NCBI GenBank assembly: GCA_963642995.1
Contig: CAVIIZ010000001.1
Span: 62,001-126,000, forward strand
Direction of reading: 5' to 3'
Source: CAVAWX01 sp963642995
GTDB taxonomy: Bacteria > Actinomycetota > Coriobacteriia > Coriobacteriales > QAMH01
DNA length: 64,000 nucleotides
Part shown: positions 42,800-51,100 of the stretch, one piece after another
How the letters are laid out: the number at the start of each line of letters is the position of its first letter
How positions within the stretch are numbered: position 1 is the first letter of the stretch
Notes under the pieces: generated by a model
The model's database searches: none
What the model saw: only the letters and a program-made list of their open reading frames with translations
What the model was told of the DNA's origin: nothing
Program-made: the position numbers and the translations under genes

Positions 42800-42805
42800 A
42801 TGATA
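42800..42805 (-). promoter_or_regulatory. Candidate -10 element for queA-tgt
   Basis: TATCAT on the minus strand, about 25 bases before the queA start and just upstream of GAGGAG. No clear -35. The divergent 366-bp gap 42776-43141 otherwise shows only scattered GCAAAAA-type motifs and no gene. Confidence 0.35.
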
Positions 42806-43141
42806 GCAAAAGGCCTTGCCGAACACGACGCGCTGTCGGACACGCTGCGCGGCGCGCAAAAACGGACATGGGGCGACGTTTCGGCGCCTCCGTTTGCGCG
42901 GCGCGGGCGATTTTGTGCAAAAAGGGATTTCCGGCGATGGAGAAAGGGGTGAATTCCGTCGCCCGAAGTCGGTAATTGCGCATCTAGCGTGCAAAAACAG
43001 GCTTCGGGTGTCGCCGAATGCCCCTTTTTGCGCAAAGCCGCCGCCACATGCCATGTGCGATACTTGCAGGCGAGCACGGCGTGCGGCGGCACGCGCGGCA
43101 CGTGGGGAAAGCGCAGGGCGGAAGAAGGGGAGTCGACGGGC

Positions 43142-43897
43142 ATGAAGTGCGTATCGTGGAACGTGAACGGGCTGAGGGCGGCGGCCAAGAAGGGCTTCGA
43201 GGAAAGCTTCCGCGCGCTCGACGCCGACGTCTTCGCCATCCAGGAAACCAAGTTGCAGGCAGGACAAGAGCCCGTTTCCCCGGAGGGCTACCACGACTAC
43301 TGGGCATATGCCGAGAAGAAGGGGTACTCGGGCACCGCCGTGTTCAGCCGCATCGAGCCGGAAGGCGTGGAACACGGCATCGGGGACGCGCGTTTCGACG
43401 CGGAAGGCCGCACGGTCGCGCTGGAGTTTCCCGACCTCTACTTCGTCTGCGTCTACACGCCCAACGCCCAGCACGGCCTGGCGCGCATAGACTTCCGCTG
43501 CGCGTTCGAGGACGCCTTTCGCGGCTACCTGACGGGCCTTGCCGCGAAAAAGCCCGTGGTCGTGTGCGGCGACATGAACGTGGCCCACGAGCCCATCGAC
43601 CTGGCGCGGCCGAAGGAAAACGTGGGCAACGCCGGGTTTTCCGACGAGGAGCGCGGCAAATTCGACGAGCTGCTCGACGCCGGCTTCATCGACACCTTCC
43701 GCGAGCTGCACCCGGACGAGGCGGGCCGCTATTCGTGGTGGAGCTACCGCATGAAGGCCCGCGAGCGCAACGTGGGGTGGCGCATCGACTACTTCCTGGC
43801 CAGCGAGTCGCTGCGCGATGCGCTGAAGGCCGCCGAGATCCACGACGACGTGCACGGCAGCGACCACTGCCCGGTGAGCCTCGAGCTCGACCTTTGA
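43142..43897 (+). CDS. xth: Exodeoxyribonuclease III / AP endonuclease
   Basis: 251 residues from ATG with GGGGAG upstream. Family motifs in order: SWNVNGLRA, the metal ligand in IQETKLQ, GYSGTAVFSR, YTPNAQHG, CGDMNVAHEPIDL, WWSYRMKARERNVGWRIDYFL and GSDHCPV. The sequence is closest to the ExoA-like branch. It cuts at abasic sites and degrades 3' ends during base excision repair. First plus-strand gene in the window; it stands alone between queA-tgt and lgt. Confidence 0.96.
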   Translation: MKCVSWNVNGLRAAAKKGFEESFRALDADVFAIQETKLQAGQEPVSPEGYHDYWAYAEKKGYSGTAVFSRIEPEGVEHGIGDARFDAEGRTVALEFPDLYFVCVYTPNAQHGLARIDFRCAFEDAFRGYLTGLAAKKPVVVCGDMNVAHEPIDLARPKENVGNAGFSDEERGKFDELLDAGFIDTFRELHPDEAGRYSWWSYRMKARERNVGWRIDYFLASESLRDALKAAEIHDDVHGSDHCPVSLELDL

Positions 43898-43944
43898 GCC
43901 GCATCGCGCGGCGGCGCCCGGGAAGCGGAGAGCACGCCCGCAAG

Positions 43945-43964
43945 ACCCGAGACGAACGGGTTTT
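43945..43964 (+). terminator. Possible terminator after xth
   Basis: Five-bp stem ACCCG / CGGGT with seven-base loop, then TTT, 48 bp past the xth stop. Short and therefore weak. Confidence 0.4.
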
Positions 43965-44065
43965 ACCGGAAAAGACGTCCGCGTTTCCCGAGGCCTTCGG
44001 CAAAGCGCGCAAGGCCTTGCAAGCAGATGTCGGAGAGCGCAAAGCGCCGAGGGGGCGCCTTGCCC

Positions 44066-44950
44066 CTACTTCCCGTGCCCCCGCTCAGGGGGCTCCCCGG
44101 GCGCCTCTCCCGTCTTCTGCCGCGCGAGCTGCCCGATGCCGCGCTGCGGCAGGCGCGTGCGAAGCGCCCACACGAGCAAGGCGGCGCCCGCGAGCACCAT
44201 GGGCAGGCTGAGCAGCTGGCCCATGGTGCCCCAGGTGCCGAAGAAATAGCCTATCTGCGCATCCGGCAGGCGCACGAACTCGACGAGCACGCGAAACAGC
44301 CCGTAGAGCACGAGAAAGGCGCCGAGGAAGAACCCGCGCGGCCTCGGCGGATCGCATTTTCGGCTCAAGGCGGCGAGCACGCAGAAGATGACGACGCCCT
44401 CGAGGACGGCCTCGTAGAGCTGGCTGGGGTGCTGCAAGATGCCCGAGCCGGTGAAATCCACGCCCCAGGGCAGCGTCGTGGCCGCGCCGTAGAGCTCGCC
44501 GTTCACGAAATTGGCGAGCCGCCCGAAGAACAGGCCGACCGGCGCGGCGCAGGCCACGAGGTCGGCTAGCGTCAGGTAGGGGATGCGGTGGACATGCGAG
44601 AAGACGGCCCCGGCCAGCAGCGCCCCGGCCATGCCGCCGTGAAAGGACATGCCGCCCTTGTTCACCGCGAGTATCTCGAGCGGCGCGGCCAGGTAGTGGC
44701 CAGCGCCGTAGAAGAGGCAGTACCCCAGGCGAGCGCACACCACGATGCCGATGGCCAGATAGCACACGAAGACGAGCACGTCGTAGGGGGCGAAGGGAAT
44801 CTTCCAGCGGCGGGCGCGGCGGCAGACCACGACGCCCGAAAGCGCAAACCCCACGACATAGGCGATGCCGTACCAGCGCACGGACAAAGGCCCTATCGAG
44901 AAGGCCACGGGGTCGAGCATGTGCCACAGGTCGTTGAGCATGGGGCGCAT
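44066..44950 (-). CDS. lgt: Prolipoprotein diacylglyceryl transferase
   Basis: 294 residues with about seven membrane helices. The Lgt signature GRLANFVNGELYG, HGGMAGALL and HPSQLYEAVLEG are present. It transfers diacylglycerol to the lipobox cysteine on the outer membrane face. The start is probably one of three Met codons (residues 1, 4 and 11); none has a ribosome site. The divergent oxidoreductase starts only 8-14 bp away. Confidence 0.95.
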   Translation of the reverse strand: MRPMLNDLWHMLDPVAFSIGPLSVRWYGIAYVVGFALSGVVVCRRARRWKIPFAPYDVLVFVCYLAIGIVVCARLGYCLFYGAGHYLAAPLEILAVNKGGMSFHGGMAGALLAGAVFSHVHRIPYLTLADLVACAAPVGLFFGRLANFVNGELYGAATTLPWGVDFTGSGILQHPSQLYEAVLEGVVIFCVLAALSRKCDPPRPRGFFLGAFLVLYGLFRVLVEFVRLPDAQIGYFFGTWGTMGQLLSLPMVLAGAALLVWALRTRLPQRGIGQLARQKTGEAPGEPPERGHGK

Positions 44951-44964
44951 GGTACCATGTGCGC
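44945..44964. repeat. Palindrome between divergent lgt and oxidoreductase starts
   Basis: GCGCATGGTACCATGTGCGC: a 12-bp perfect palindrome CATGGTACCATG (44948-44959) extended by GCG(C) arms with one inserted base. It contains the annotated lgt start codon and reaches the oxidoreductase start. Confidence 0.6.
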
Positions 44965-46104
44965 ATGGAGGCGAAACGGCACTATACGACGCTCGTGGTG
45001 GGAGCAGGGCCTGCCGGCGCCATGTGCGCCGCCGAGGCCGCGGCGAAAGGCCCGGTCTTGCTCGTGGACGCCTTTTCCCTGCCGCGCGACAAGAGCTGCG
45101 GGGGCATGCTCAACGAGTACGCGCAGGACTTTCTGCACGAGCGCTTCGGGCAGCTGCCCGCCTCGCTGCTCTCGGACCCGCAGCGCATAGACTTCCGCTT
45201 CTTCGACTGGGACCGCGGCATACGCAAGGCCACGACGCTGCATTTCGCGAACGCCGACCGCAAGGCCTTCGACGACTGGCTTTTGCACACGTTGCCCGAC
45301 GCGGTGGAGGTGCGCGCCGCCACGCGCCTGGTCTCGCTTTCCCGGGCAGACGGCGGCGTGGAGGCGATGCTGCGCGCGGCAGACGACGCAAACGCCGCAC
45401 CCGAACACGTGACCTGCGACTATCTCGTGGGCTGCGACGGCCCGCGCTCGACCGTGCGCCGCTGCCTGCCCGTGTCCCAAGTCGCGCTCTATCGCACCTT
45501 GCAGGACTACCTGCCGCTCGAAAAGCCGCTCGAGCCCTTCTTCGACTGCGTGTACGCGCGCGGCCTGGGGCCGAGGTACGGCTACGGCTACGTCATCCCG
45601 AAAGGGAGGCTCGCCATCGTGGGCAGCGTCTTTTACCCGGGGGCGCGCCGCGTGCACGAGGTGCACAGGCGGGCATTGGAGATGTACCGCTCGTTTTACC
45701 CCTACCGGCTGCAGGCGCGACGCCGCGAGGCGTGGACGGCGGCGCAGGTGAAGAGCAAGGCCGACATCGTCTGCGGGCACGGGCGCGTGCTGCTTGCCGG
45801 CGAGGCGGGCGGGCTGTTCTCGCCCAGTTCCGGCGAGGGCATCAGCTTCGCGTTGAACTCCGGGGTCCGCGCGGGCAAGGCGATCGCGGCGGCGCGGGAA
45901 GGCGCGACGGTGCCGGGCAGGCGCGCGCACGCCTCGTGGGACGAGTCCGACGCGCTGCGCCTGTACCGCGCGGCCATGAAGCCGATCGTGGCCAACATCG
46001 CCAGACGGCTGCGCTACTTCCCCGTGCTCGACTCAGATTGGGGCAAGGACCTCGCGCGTTTCGCGCCGGATGCCCTCGTGGACTTCGTCGCGCACCGCAT
46101 CTAG
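44965..46104 (+). CDS. FAD-dependent oxidoreductase, geranylgeranyl-reductase-like (COG0644)
   Basis: 379 residues from ATG 44965 (GTG 44959 is also possible). An N-terminal FAD Rossmann motif VVGAGPAGAMCAAEAA is followed by PRDKSCGGMLNEYAQDF, which has the K-x-CGG pattern of the geranylgeranyl reductase family, CDYLVGCDGPRSTVRR, and a C-terminal LLAGEAGGLFSPSSGEGISFAL FAD loop. Relatives reduce isoprenoid chains or act as monooxygenases; reduction of a menaquinone side chain is one possibility, but no quinone gene is adjacent. No transmembrane segment is evident. It lacks a clear ribosome site. Confidence 0.82.
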   Translation: MEAKRHYTTLVVGAGPAGAMCAAEAAAKGPVLLVDAFSLPRDKSCGGMLNEYAQDFLHERFGQLPASLLSDPQRIDFRFFDWDRGIRKATTLHFANADRKAFDDWLLHTLPDAVEVRAATRLVSLSRADGGVEAMLRAADDANAAPEHVTCDYLVGCDGPRSTVRRCLPVSQVALYRTLQDYLPLEKPLEPFFDCVYARGLGPRYGYGYVIPKGRLAIVGSVFYPGARRVHEVHRRALEMYRSFYPYRLQARRREAWTAAQVKSKADIVCGHGRVLLAGEAGGLFSPSSGEGISFALNSGVRAGKAIAAAREGATVPGRRAHASWDESDALRLYRAAMKPIVANIARRLRYFPVLDSDWGKDLARFAPDALVDFVAHRI

Positions 46105-46186
46105 GGCAACGCGCCCCGCCCCGGCGTTTTCCCGGGCAAAGCCCTCTGTCCGGGAAGTGGGACCGTGCGCGGGTTTTCTCCGCCCC

Positions 46187-47236
46187 TTACGCGGCTTCCC
46201 CGTCCCCGTCCTCGTCTTCCCAGCCGGCCTCCTCGATCTTCTGCTCTTGCACGGAGCGGATCGATTCGGCTTCGATGAAGACGGCGCTTGCCTGCGGCCA
46301 GCGGGCATGCAGGCGGCGCTCCAGGTCGTCCACGCACGAAAGCACGTCGTAGGCGGCGAGGCTGGGACGAAACGTCGCGTCGATGGCGATGAGCAACGAG
46401 GTCGGCCCCATGTACATCGTGAGTATGCGCCCGCAGCTCATCACGCGGTCGTCGGCCTCGACGATCTCGCGCAGCTCGTCGAGGGCGTGGTGCTTCATCC
46501 CCTCGCCCACCAGCAGATCTTTCGTCTCGCGCAGCAATATGATGGCGACCGCGCACAGCAGCAGGCCTATGAGAATCGAGCCGGCGCCGTCGAAGTACAT
46601 GTTGCCCGTGAACTGGCACAAGATGTTGGAGACGAGGGCGACGACCAGGCCGAGCTCGGCGGCGGAATCCTCGAGGACCACCGTGTACAGCGAGGGGTCT
46701 TTGGTGTCGCGGATGAACTTCAGAGGACCGGTTTTGCCGCGCGCCGCGTTGAACTGGCGCACCGCTATCCCCAGCGTGACGCCCTCGATGAGCATGGCCA
46801 GTATGACGACGACGTAGTTCAGGGTCGTGTCCCCCAACGGCGCGTGGGCGCCCGCCATCGTGTCGCGCACGGACTGCACGCCTTGCATGATGGAGATGCC
46901 GCCGCCCAAGAAGAATATGAGCAACGCGACGAGCATGGTCCAAAAATACAGCTCCTTGCCGTAGCCGAAGGGGTGCAGGTAGTCTTGCTCCTTCGTGGAC
47001 TGGCGCATGCCGAACAGCATGAGGATGCCGTTGCCCGAATCGACCATGGAATGGATGCCCTCGGACATCATCGCCACCGACCCGGAGACGGCCGCGGCGA
47101 CGAACTTCACCACGCCCACGGCGATGTTGCCGCACATGCCGGCGACGACGGCCACCTTGCCCTGCTTTCTCGTCGAGACCATGTGCTCGGCGCGGGCCTT
47201 CTCCTCCAATTGCTCTATCGACGGTCCGTTGTACAT
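46187..47236 (-). CDS. Cation diffusion facilitator (CDF) metal efflux protein
   Basis: 349 residues from ATG with AGGAGGT. Five or six membrane helices, the CDF signature SEGIHSMVDSGNGILML in helix 2 and EDSAAELGLVVAL in helix 5 with the metal-binding acidic residues, and a cytoplasmic C-terminal domain (about 235-330). It exports divalent metals such as Zn or Mn in exchange for protons. The metal cannot be assigned: the H/D pattern is not clearly that of a ZnT protein. The DegV gene is 75 bp upstream. Confidence 0.9.
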   Translation of the reverse strand: MYNGPSIEQLEEKARAEHMVSTRKQGKVAVVAGMCGNIAVGVVKFVAAAVSGSVAMMSEGIHSMVDSGNGILMLFGMRQSTKEQDYLHPFGYGKELYFWTMLVALLIFFLGGGISIMQGVQSVRDTMAGAHAPLGDTTLNYVVVILAMLIEGVTLGIAVRQFNAARGKTGPLKFIRDTKDPSLYTVVLEDSAAELGLVVALVSNILCQFTGNMYFDGAGSILIGLLLCAVAIILLRETKDLLVGEGMKHHALDELREIVEADDRVMSCGRILTMYMGPTSLLIAIDATFRPSLAAYDVLSCVDDLERRLHARWPQASAVFIEAESIRSVQEQKIEEAGWEDEDGDGEAA

Positions 47237-47311
47237 CGCTGCGGTTCTACCTCCTGAAAACGTGTGCGGATGGCTTGGTGCGGGAAGCGCGGGGGGATTC
47301 GGCGCGCGCCC

Positions 47312-48199
47312 CTAGATCGTGCGCTCGTCGCCCCAGAAGTACAAGGCGACCGTCCCCGGCCCTGTGTGGCTGCCGATGGTCGTGCCGATGCTGAAGACCT
47401 CGACTTGCCCGTCCATGTCGGGAAACGCGGCCTCGACCGCCCGGGCAACGGGGTCGGCGATCCGGGGGCAGGCGCTTTGGCTCAAGAAGACGCGGTCGTT
47501 GTAGGCCACGCCGTGGTGCGCGTGCGCGAGCATCATGTCGACGATGAGCTTTTGCGCCTTCTTCTTGCTGCGGCATTTCTCGCGAGGGATGAGCTTGCCC
47601 TCGGTGTTCATGTTGAGCATGGGGCATATGCCCAGCAAATTGCCCACGTAGCCGGCCATGGGCTTCACCCGCCCGCCTTTGATGTAGAAGGTCAGGTCCG
47701 TGCTGAAGAACCAGTGGTGCATGCGCAGCTTGTTGGCCTCGATCCACTCGCGCGCCTCGTCGATGGAGACCCCGTCGGCGCGCAGGTCGGCGAGCTTTTG
47801 CATGATCAGGCCGTAGCCAGACGACGCGCCCAGGCTGTCCACGACGTGGATTTTGCGCTCGGGAAACTCCGAGGCCAGCGCGCGCGCCGCCACGACCGCC
47901 GAGTCGTAAGTGCTCGAAAGGCCGCTCGACAGCGAGACATGCAAGATGTCTTTGCCCTCGGCCAGCAGGCCGCGGAAAAACTCCTCGTACTCGCCGGCGG
48001 AGATGGCGGCCGTCTTCGTGGACGCGCCGTCGACCATGGCCCGGTAGAAATCCGCAAACGAGACGGTCTGCCCCAGGTCGTCGAGATATTCTTTGCCGTC
48101 GAGGTAGAAATGGAAGCAGATGCAGCGCACGTCCATCGCCTTCAGCTTCTCCGCGGACAAATCGACCGTGGACTCGCAGCTCAAGATGTAGTCGGACAT
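47312..48199 (-). CDS. DegV family protein, second copy
   Basis: 295 residues: SCESTVDLSAEKL, SLSSGLSSTYDSAVVAAR, FYIKGGRVKPMAGYVGNLLG and IGSHTGPGTVALYF. Same family as the gene at 7007-7879 but only distantly similar; the TDST motif is CEST here. It likely binds a fatty acid for the FakA kinase. It lies upstream of the CDF gene and may be cotranscribed with it. Confidence 0.9.
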   Translation of the reverse strand: MSDYILSCESTVDLSAEKLKAMDVRCICFHFYLDGKEYLDDLGQTVSFADFYRAMVDGASTKTAAISAGEYEEFFRGLLAEGKDILHVSLSSGLSSTYDSAVVAARALASEFPERKIHVVDSLGASSGYGLIMQKLADLRADGVSIDEAREWIEANKLRMHHWFFSTDLTFYIKGGRVKPMAGYVGNLLGICPMLNMNTEGKLIPREKCRSKKKAQKLIVDMMLAHAHHGVAYNDRVFLSQSACPRIADPVARAVEAAFPDMDGQVEVFSIGTTIGSHTGPGTVALYFWGDERTI

Positions 48200-48289
48200 G
48201 TGCGCCGCCTTCCTTTCCCCGCATGGCCCGACGGACCTGCACGCCGCCCACGGTGTTTCGTTGTCGGGTGAAAATGCAAATGCGCTTCA

Positions 48290-48317
48290 ACTATACATGG
48301 AAATCGCCCGCACGCAA
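48290..48317 (-). promoter_or_regulatory. Candidate promoter of the second degV gene
   Basis: TTGCGT (48317-48312), 16-bp spacer, TATAGT (48295-48290) on the minus strand, 91 bases upstream of the start. The divergent gap 48200-48532 also holds the candidate pit -10 and no other gene. Confidence 0.55.
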
Positions 48318-48363
48318 GACGCGCGCCGCGACGCCAGGGCATGTGCGGTGCGCGGCCTTTCGC

Positions 48364-48369
48364 TATACT
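48364..48369 (+). promoter_or_regulatory. Candidate -10 element for the phosphate permease
   Basis: TATACT, about 165 bases upstream of the pit start. No clear -35. A leader of ~160 nt would result. Confidence 0.35.
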
Positions 48370-48532
48370 TTCGCCTCGTGGAACCGACGCAAACGCACGA
48401 AGGCGCGAAACGAACATGTGCCGCCCCCAGACGCGCCGACGGAAGCGACGCGGAATCCGGAGACGTACGGCCGGGCGTGAAACGGCGGGCGGCCAAGGGC
48501 GCGGTGAAGAAGAGGAAGGCGGGGCAAAAGAC

Positions 48533-49582
48533 GTGGATCTGACGCTTGCGGCGTTCATAGGGCAGATGGGGGTCTACCCCTCGCTCGGCGTCGTCATCGC
48601 CTTGGTCGTGGCCGTCTCGGTCGTCTCCGGCGCCACCGACGCGCCCAACGCCATCGCGACCGCGGTCTCGACGCGTTGCCTGAAGCCCGGCACGGCGCTG
48701 GCCATCGCGGCCGTCTTCAACTTCGTCGGGCTGGTGGCCATGACCTACATCTCCACCGCCGTCGCGCACACGATGTTTTCCATGGTGAACTTCGGGGGCG
48801 ACACGCACATGGCCCTGCTCGCGCTGGTCGCCGCCATGATCGCCTCGATCGGTTGGGGCGTGTTCTGCTGGTTTTGCGGGATCCCGGCCTCGAAGTCGCA
48901 CTCGCTGATCGCCGGCATCACCGGGGCGGCCATCGCCTTGAACGGCATGGCCGGCGTCGTGCCCGCAGAGTGGGCAAAGGTCATCTACGGCATGGTCTTC
49001 TCGCTGGTTGCGGGCTTTGTCATAGGGTGGGTCATGGTGAAGGCGGTCGAGACGCTGTTCGCCGCGGCGGACAGGCGGCGCGCGAACAGGGCGTGCATGG
49101 TCTTCCAAGACATATGCGCCTGCGCCCTGTCGTTTCTGCACGGCGCGCAAGACGGCCAGAAGTTCATGTCCATCGCGCTTCTGGGCATCGCCTTGAGCTT
49201 CGGAGCCGAGTCGCCCGGCGAGGCGGGCTTTCCGTTTTGGCTGATGCTCCTGTGCTCGCTGTCCATATCGCTGGGCACGCTCATAGGCGGCAAGCGCATC
49301 ATCAAGTCCGTGGCCATGGACATGGTGAAGCTCGAGAAATACCAGGGGGTCGCGGCATCGGCCACGACCGTGGTCACGCTGCTCGTGGCCTCGCTCACCG
49401 GCATGCCCGTGTCCACCTCGCATTGCTCGACGGCCGCCATCATGGGCGTGGGCGCGAGCAAGAACCCGCGCAAGGTGAAGTGGTCGATCGCGAAGAACAT
49501 GGTGCTGGCCTGGGTCTTGACCTTCCCCTGCTGCGGGCTGATCGGCTTTTTGCTCGCGCACCTGTTCATGGCGCTGTTCTAA
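48533..49582 (+). CDS. pit: PiT family inorganic phosphate transporter
   Basis: 349 residues from GTG 48533, with GGAAGGCGGGG upstream; the frame is open further upstream but that part is Arg-rich and not conserved. The two inverted PiT repeats are seen as SGATDAPNAIATAVSTRCL and GMPVSTSHCSTAAIMGVGAS. The first reads GATDAPNA rather than the usual GANDxANA. About ten membrane helices. It imports phosphate by cation symport. No PhoU-like gene lies next to it. Confidence 0.92.
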   Translation: MDLTLAAFIGQMGVYPSLGVVIALVVAVSVVSGATDAPNAIATAVSTRCLKPGTALAIAAVFNFVGLVAMTYISTAVAHTMFSMVNFGGDTHMALLALVAAMIASIGWGVFCWFCGIPASKSHSLIAGITGAAIALNGMAGVVPAEWAKVIYGMVFSLVAGFVIGWVMVKAVETLFAAADRRRANRACMVFQDICACALSFLHGAQDGQKFMSIALLGIALSFGAESPGEAGFPFWLMLLCSLSISLGTLIGGKRIIKSVAMDMVKLEKYQGVAASATTVVTLLVASLTGMPVSTSHCSTAAIMGVGASKNPRKVKWSIAKNMVLAWVLTFPCCGLIGFLLAHLFMALF

Positions 49583-49630
49583 ACCCCAGCCCCCGTTGCC
49601 CCGGCAAACGTCCATTCCTCAATACGGCGC

Positions 49631-50911
49631 TCACGGACCCAAAACGTCAATCGGCACTACGCAGACGCCGTCTTTTCGTCGGTAGGCGTAACCGCCCGAC
49701 GTGAGGACCAGAAGAAAGGACGGCGCACCAGCGATACTCTGGTCGATTTTGCCCGCGACCTTGAGCAGCGAGGCTGCGGCGGTGTCCACCTGGGCCGTGC
49801 CCAGCTTCACCTCCACGAGCGCCCAGCGCCCGTCTGGCAAGAGCAACACGGCGTCTGCCTCTAGACCGTTCGCATCGTGATAGAAGAGAACGGTTCCCGA
49901 AAGCCTGCGCATATAGACGCGCAGGTCGCGCACACACATGCTCTCGAAGAGGGTTCCGTACGTTGCCATATCGCGCAACAACAGCTCAGGCGTGGCACCG
50001 AGTGCCGCCGCCGCGAGCGAGGGGTCGACGAAATGGCGCTTCGGGGTTGTGGCTATGCGGGACTTTGTCCGTAATGACGGCGTCCAAGCAGAGAGATCCT
50101 CGAATATCGTCAGGGCGCGCAAGGCGGCTGCATACGCGCTGAAAATTGGACGGGAGATTTCGCTTCCGCGCTGCTTCACATCCTTTGCCATGGTCGCCAT
50201 GCCCGCTTGCGACGCGCTGCACCGAGCATAGGCGCGCAAGACGAGAAGCGCGTGCTCGGGGTTGCTCCTGGACTCGTCTACCCTGACGATATCTTCCTCG
50301 GCCACCGCCCGCACATAGTCTGCGGCAAGCTTCCCCGTTCCCCGGCTGTCCTCGCCCGTCACGGCAGCGGGCCATCCACCGCGCACGAGAGCGTGGGCCA
50401 TGCGCTCTATGTCCATCGACGATTTCCCCCCGAAGTCCGCACAAACGTCGGAAAAAAGGGACGCAAGCGAGACTTCCCCCGTCGATTCGCGCGACTCGAA
50501 TAGCGTCATCGGGCGCATATCAAGAAAGGACATGCGCCCTGTCCCCGAATGCTTCGGACTTGCTTTCGGGGTCGCAGACCCGGTGAGTATGAACCCGCCT
50601 CGCAGCTTCTCACGGTCCACTGCAAAACGGACCGCATCCCACAGTTGCGGCGCCTCCTGCCATTCGTCTATCAGACGTGGCTTCGACCCCCGTAAAAGCA
50701 AGGACGGCTTCTCCTCGGCAAGGCGCAGGTTGTTGCGCGCCTCGTCGGGGTCTTGCATGTAGAGGACGCTTTGCGCCTGGCGAAGAGCCGTCTCCGTCTT
50801 ACCGCACCACTTCGGACCGCGAATCACGACCGCACCGGCGCGTTCCAGTCGCCTCTTCAAATCAGCATCTGCAATCCGCGGAAGATATCTCATGTCTGGT
50901 AAAGCCTTCAT
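49631..50911 (-). CDS. AAA ATPase with C-terminal DUF4143 domain
   Basis: 426 residues. Walker A RGPKWCGKTETAL (about 31-43), Walker B PRLIDEWQEAP (about 78-88), sensor FILTGSATPK, and a DUF4143 domain in the last ~200 residues with LFESMCVRDLRVY and the nuclease-like VEVKLGT, resembling the PD-(D/E)xK core of such proteins. Its role is unknown; members are scattered accessory genes. Codon use looks less GC-biased than in the flanking genes, suggesting transfer. The start has AAGAGG upstream. Three 23-bp repeats overlay its promoter region. Confidence 0.88.
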   Translation of the reverse strand: MKALPDMRYLPRIADADLKRRLERAGAVVIRGPKWCGKTETALRQAQSVLYMQDPDEARNNLRLAEEKPSLLLRGSKPRLIDEWQEAPQLWDAVRFAVDREKLRGGFILTGSATPKASPKHSGTGRMSFLDMRPMTLFESRESTGEVSLASLFSDVCADFGGKSSMDIERMAHALVRGGWPAAVTGEDSRGTGKLAADYVRAVAEEDIVRVDESRSNPEHALLVLRAYARCSASQAGMATMAKDVKQRGSEISRPIFSAYAAALRALTIFEDLSAWTPSLRTKSRIATTPKRHFVDPSLAAAALGATPELLLRDMATYGTLFESMCVRDLRVYMRRLSGTVLFYHDANGLEADAVLLLPDGRWALVEVKLGTAQVDTAAASLLKVAGKIDQSIAGAPSFLLVLTSGGYAYRRKDGVCVVPIDVLGP

Positions 50912-50952
50912 ACAAGAACCTCTTTTCTCAAAGACGGCGTTTACCTGTATGT

Positions 50953-51009
50953 TTTACACATTGTAGCAATTCCACTTTACACATTGCGGGAATCTCGTTT
51001 TACACATTG
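50953..51009. repeat. Three 23-bp-spaced direct repeats upstream of the DUF4143 gene
   Basis: TTTACACATTG occurs exactly at 50953-50963, 50976-50986 and 50999-51009, a constant 23-bp period. On the minus strand each reads CAATGTGTAAA. The first copy overlaps a TACAAT (50965-50960) that could be the gene's -10 element. Confidence 0.9.
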
Positions 51010-51041
51010 CAAAAAGGAGGGCTTCCCGAAGGAAGCCCTCC
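51010..51041 (-). terminator. Intrinsic terminator after the LRR/CWB2 gene
   Basis: Perfect 11-bp stem GGAGGGCTTCC / GGAAGCCCTCC with a TTCG loop, then five T on the minus strand (51015-51011). A second hairpin (51047-51077, about 10 bp, AGATGGCTTT arms) lies between it and the stop codon. Confidence 0.92.
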
Positions 51042-51100
51042 AAGGCAGATGGCTTTTCCGCACTGGGAAAGCCATCTACGCGATGTCTCGAAAGGCGAGG

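Noticed and set aside
43898..44065. Inverted repeat AGGCCTT...AAGGCCT between xth and lgt as a terminator
   Set aside because: No T run follows on either strand.
50953..51009. Repeats as a small CRISPR array
   Set aside because: Only three copies with an 11-bp core, 12-bp intervals that partly resemble each other, and no cas genes.
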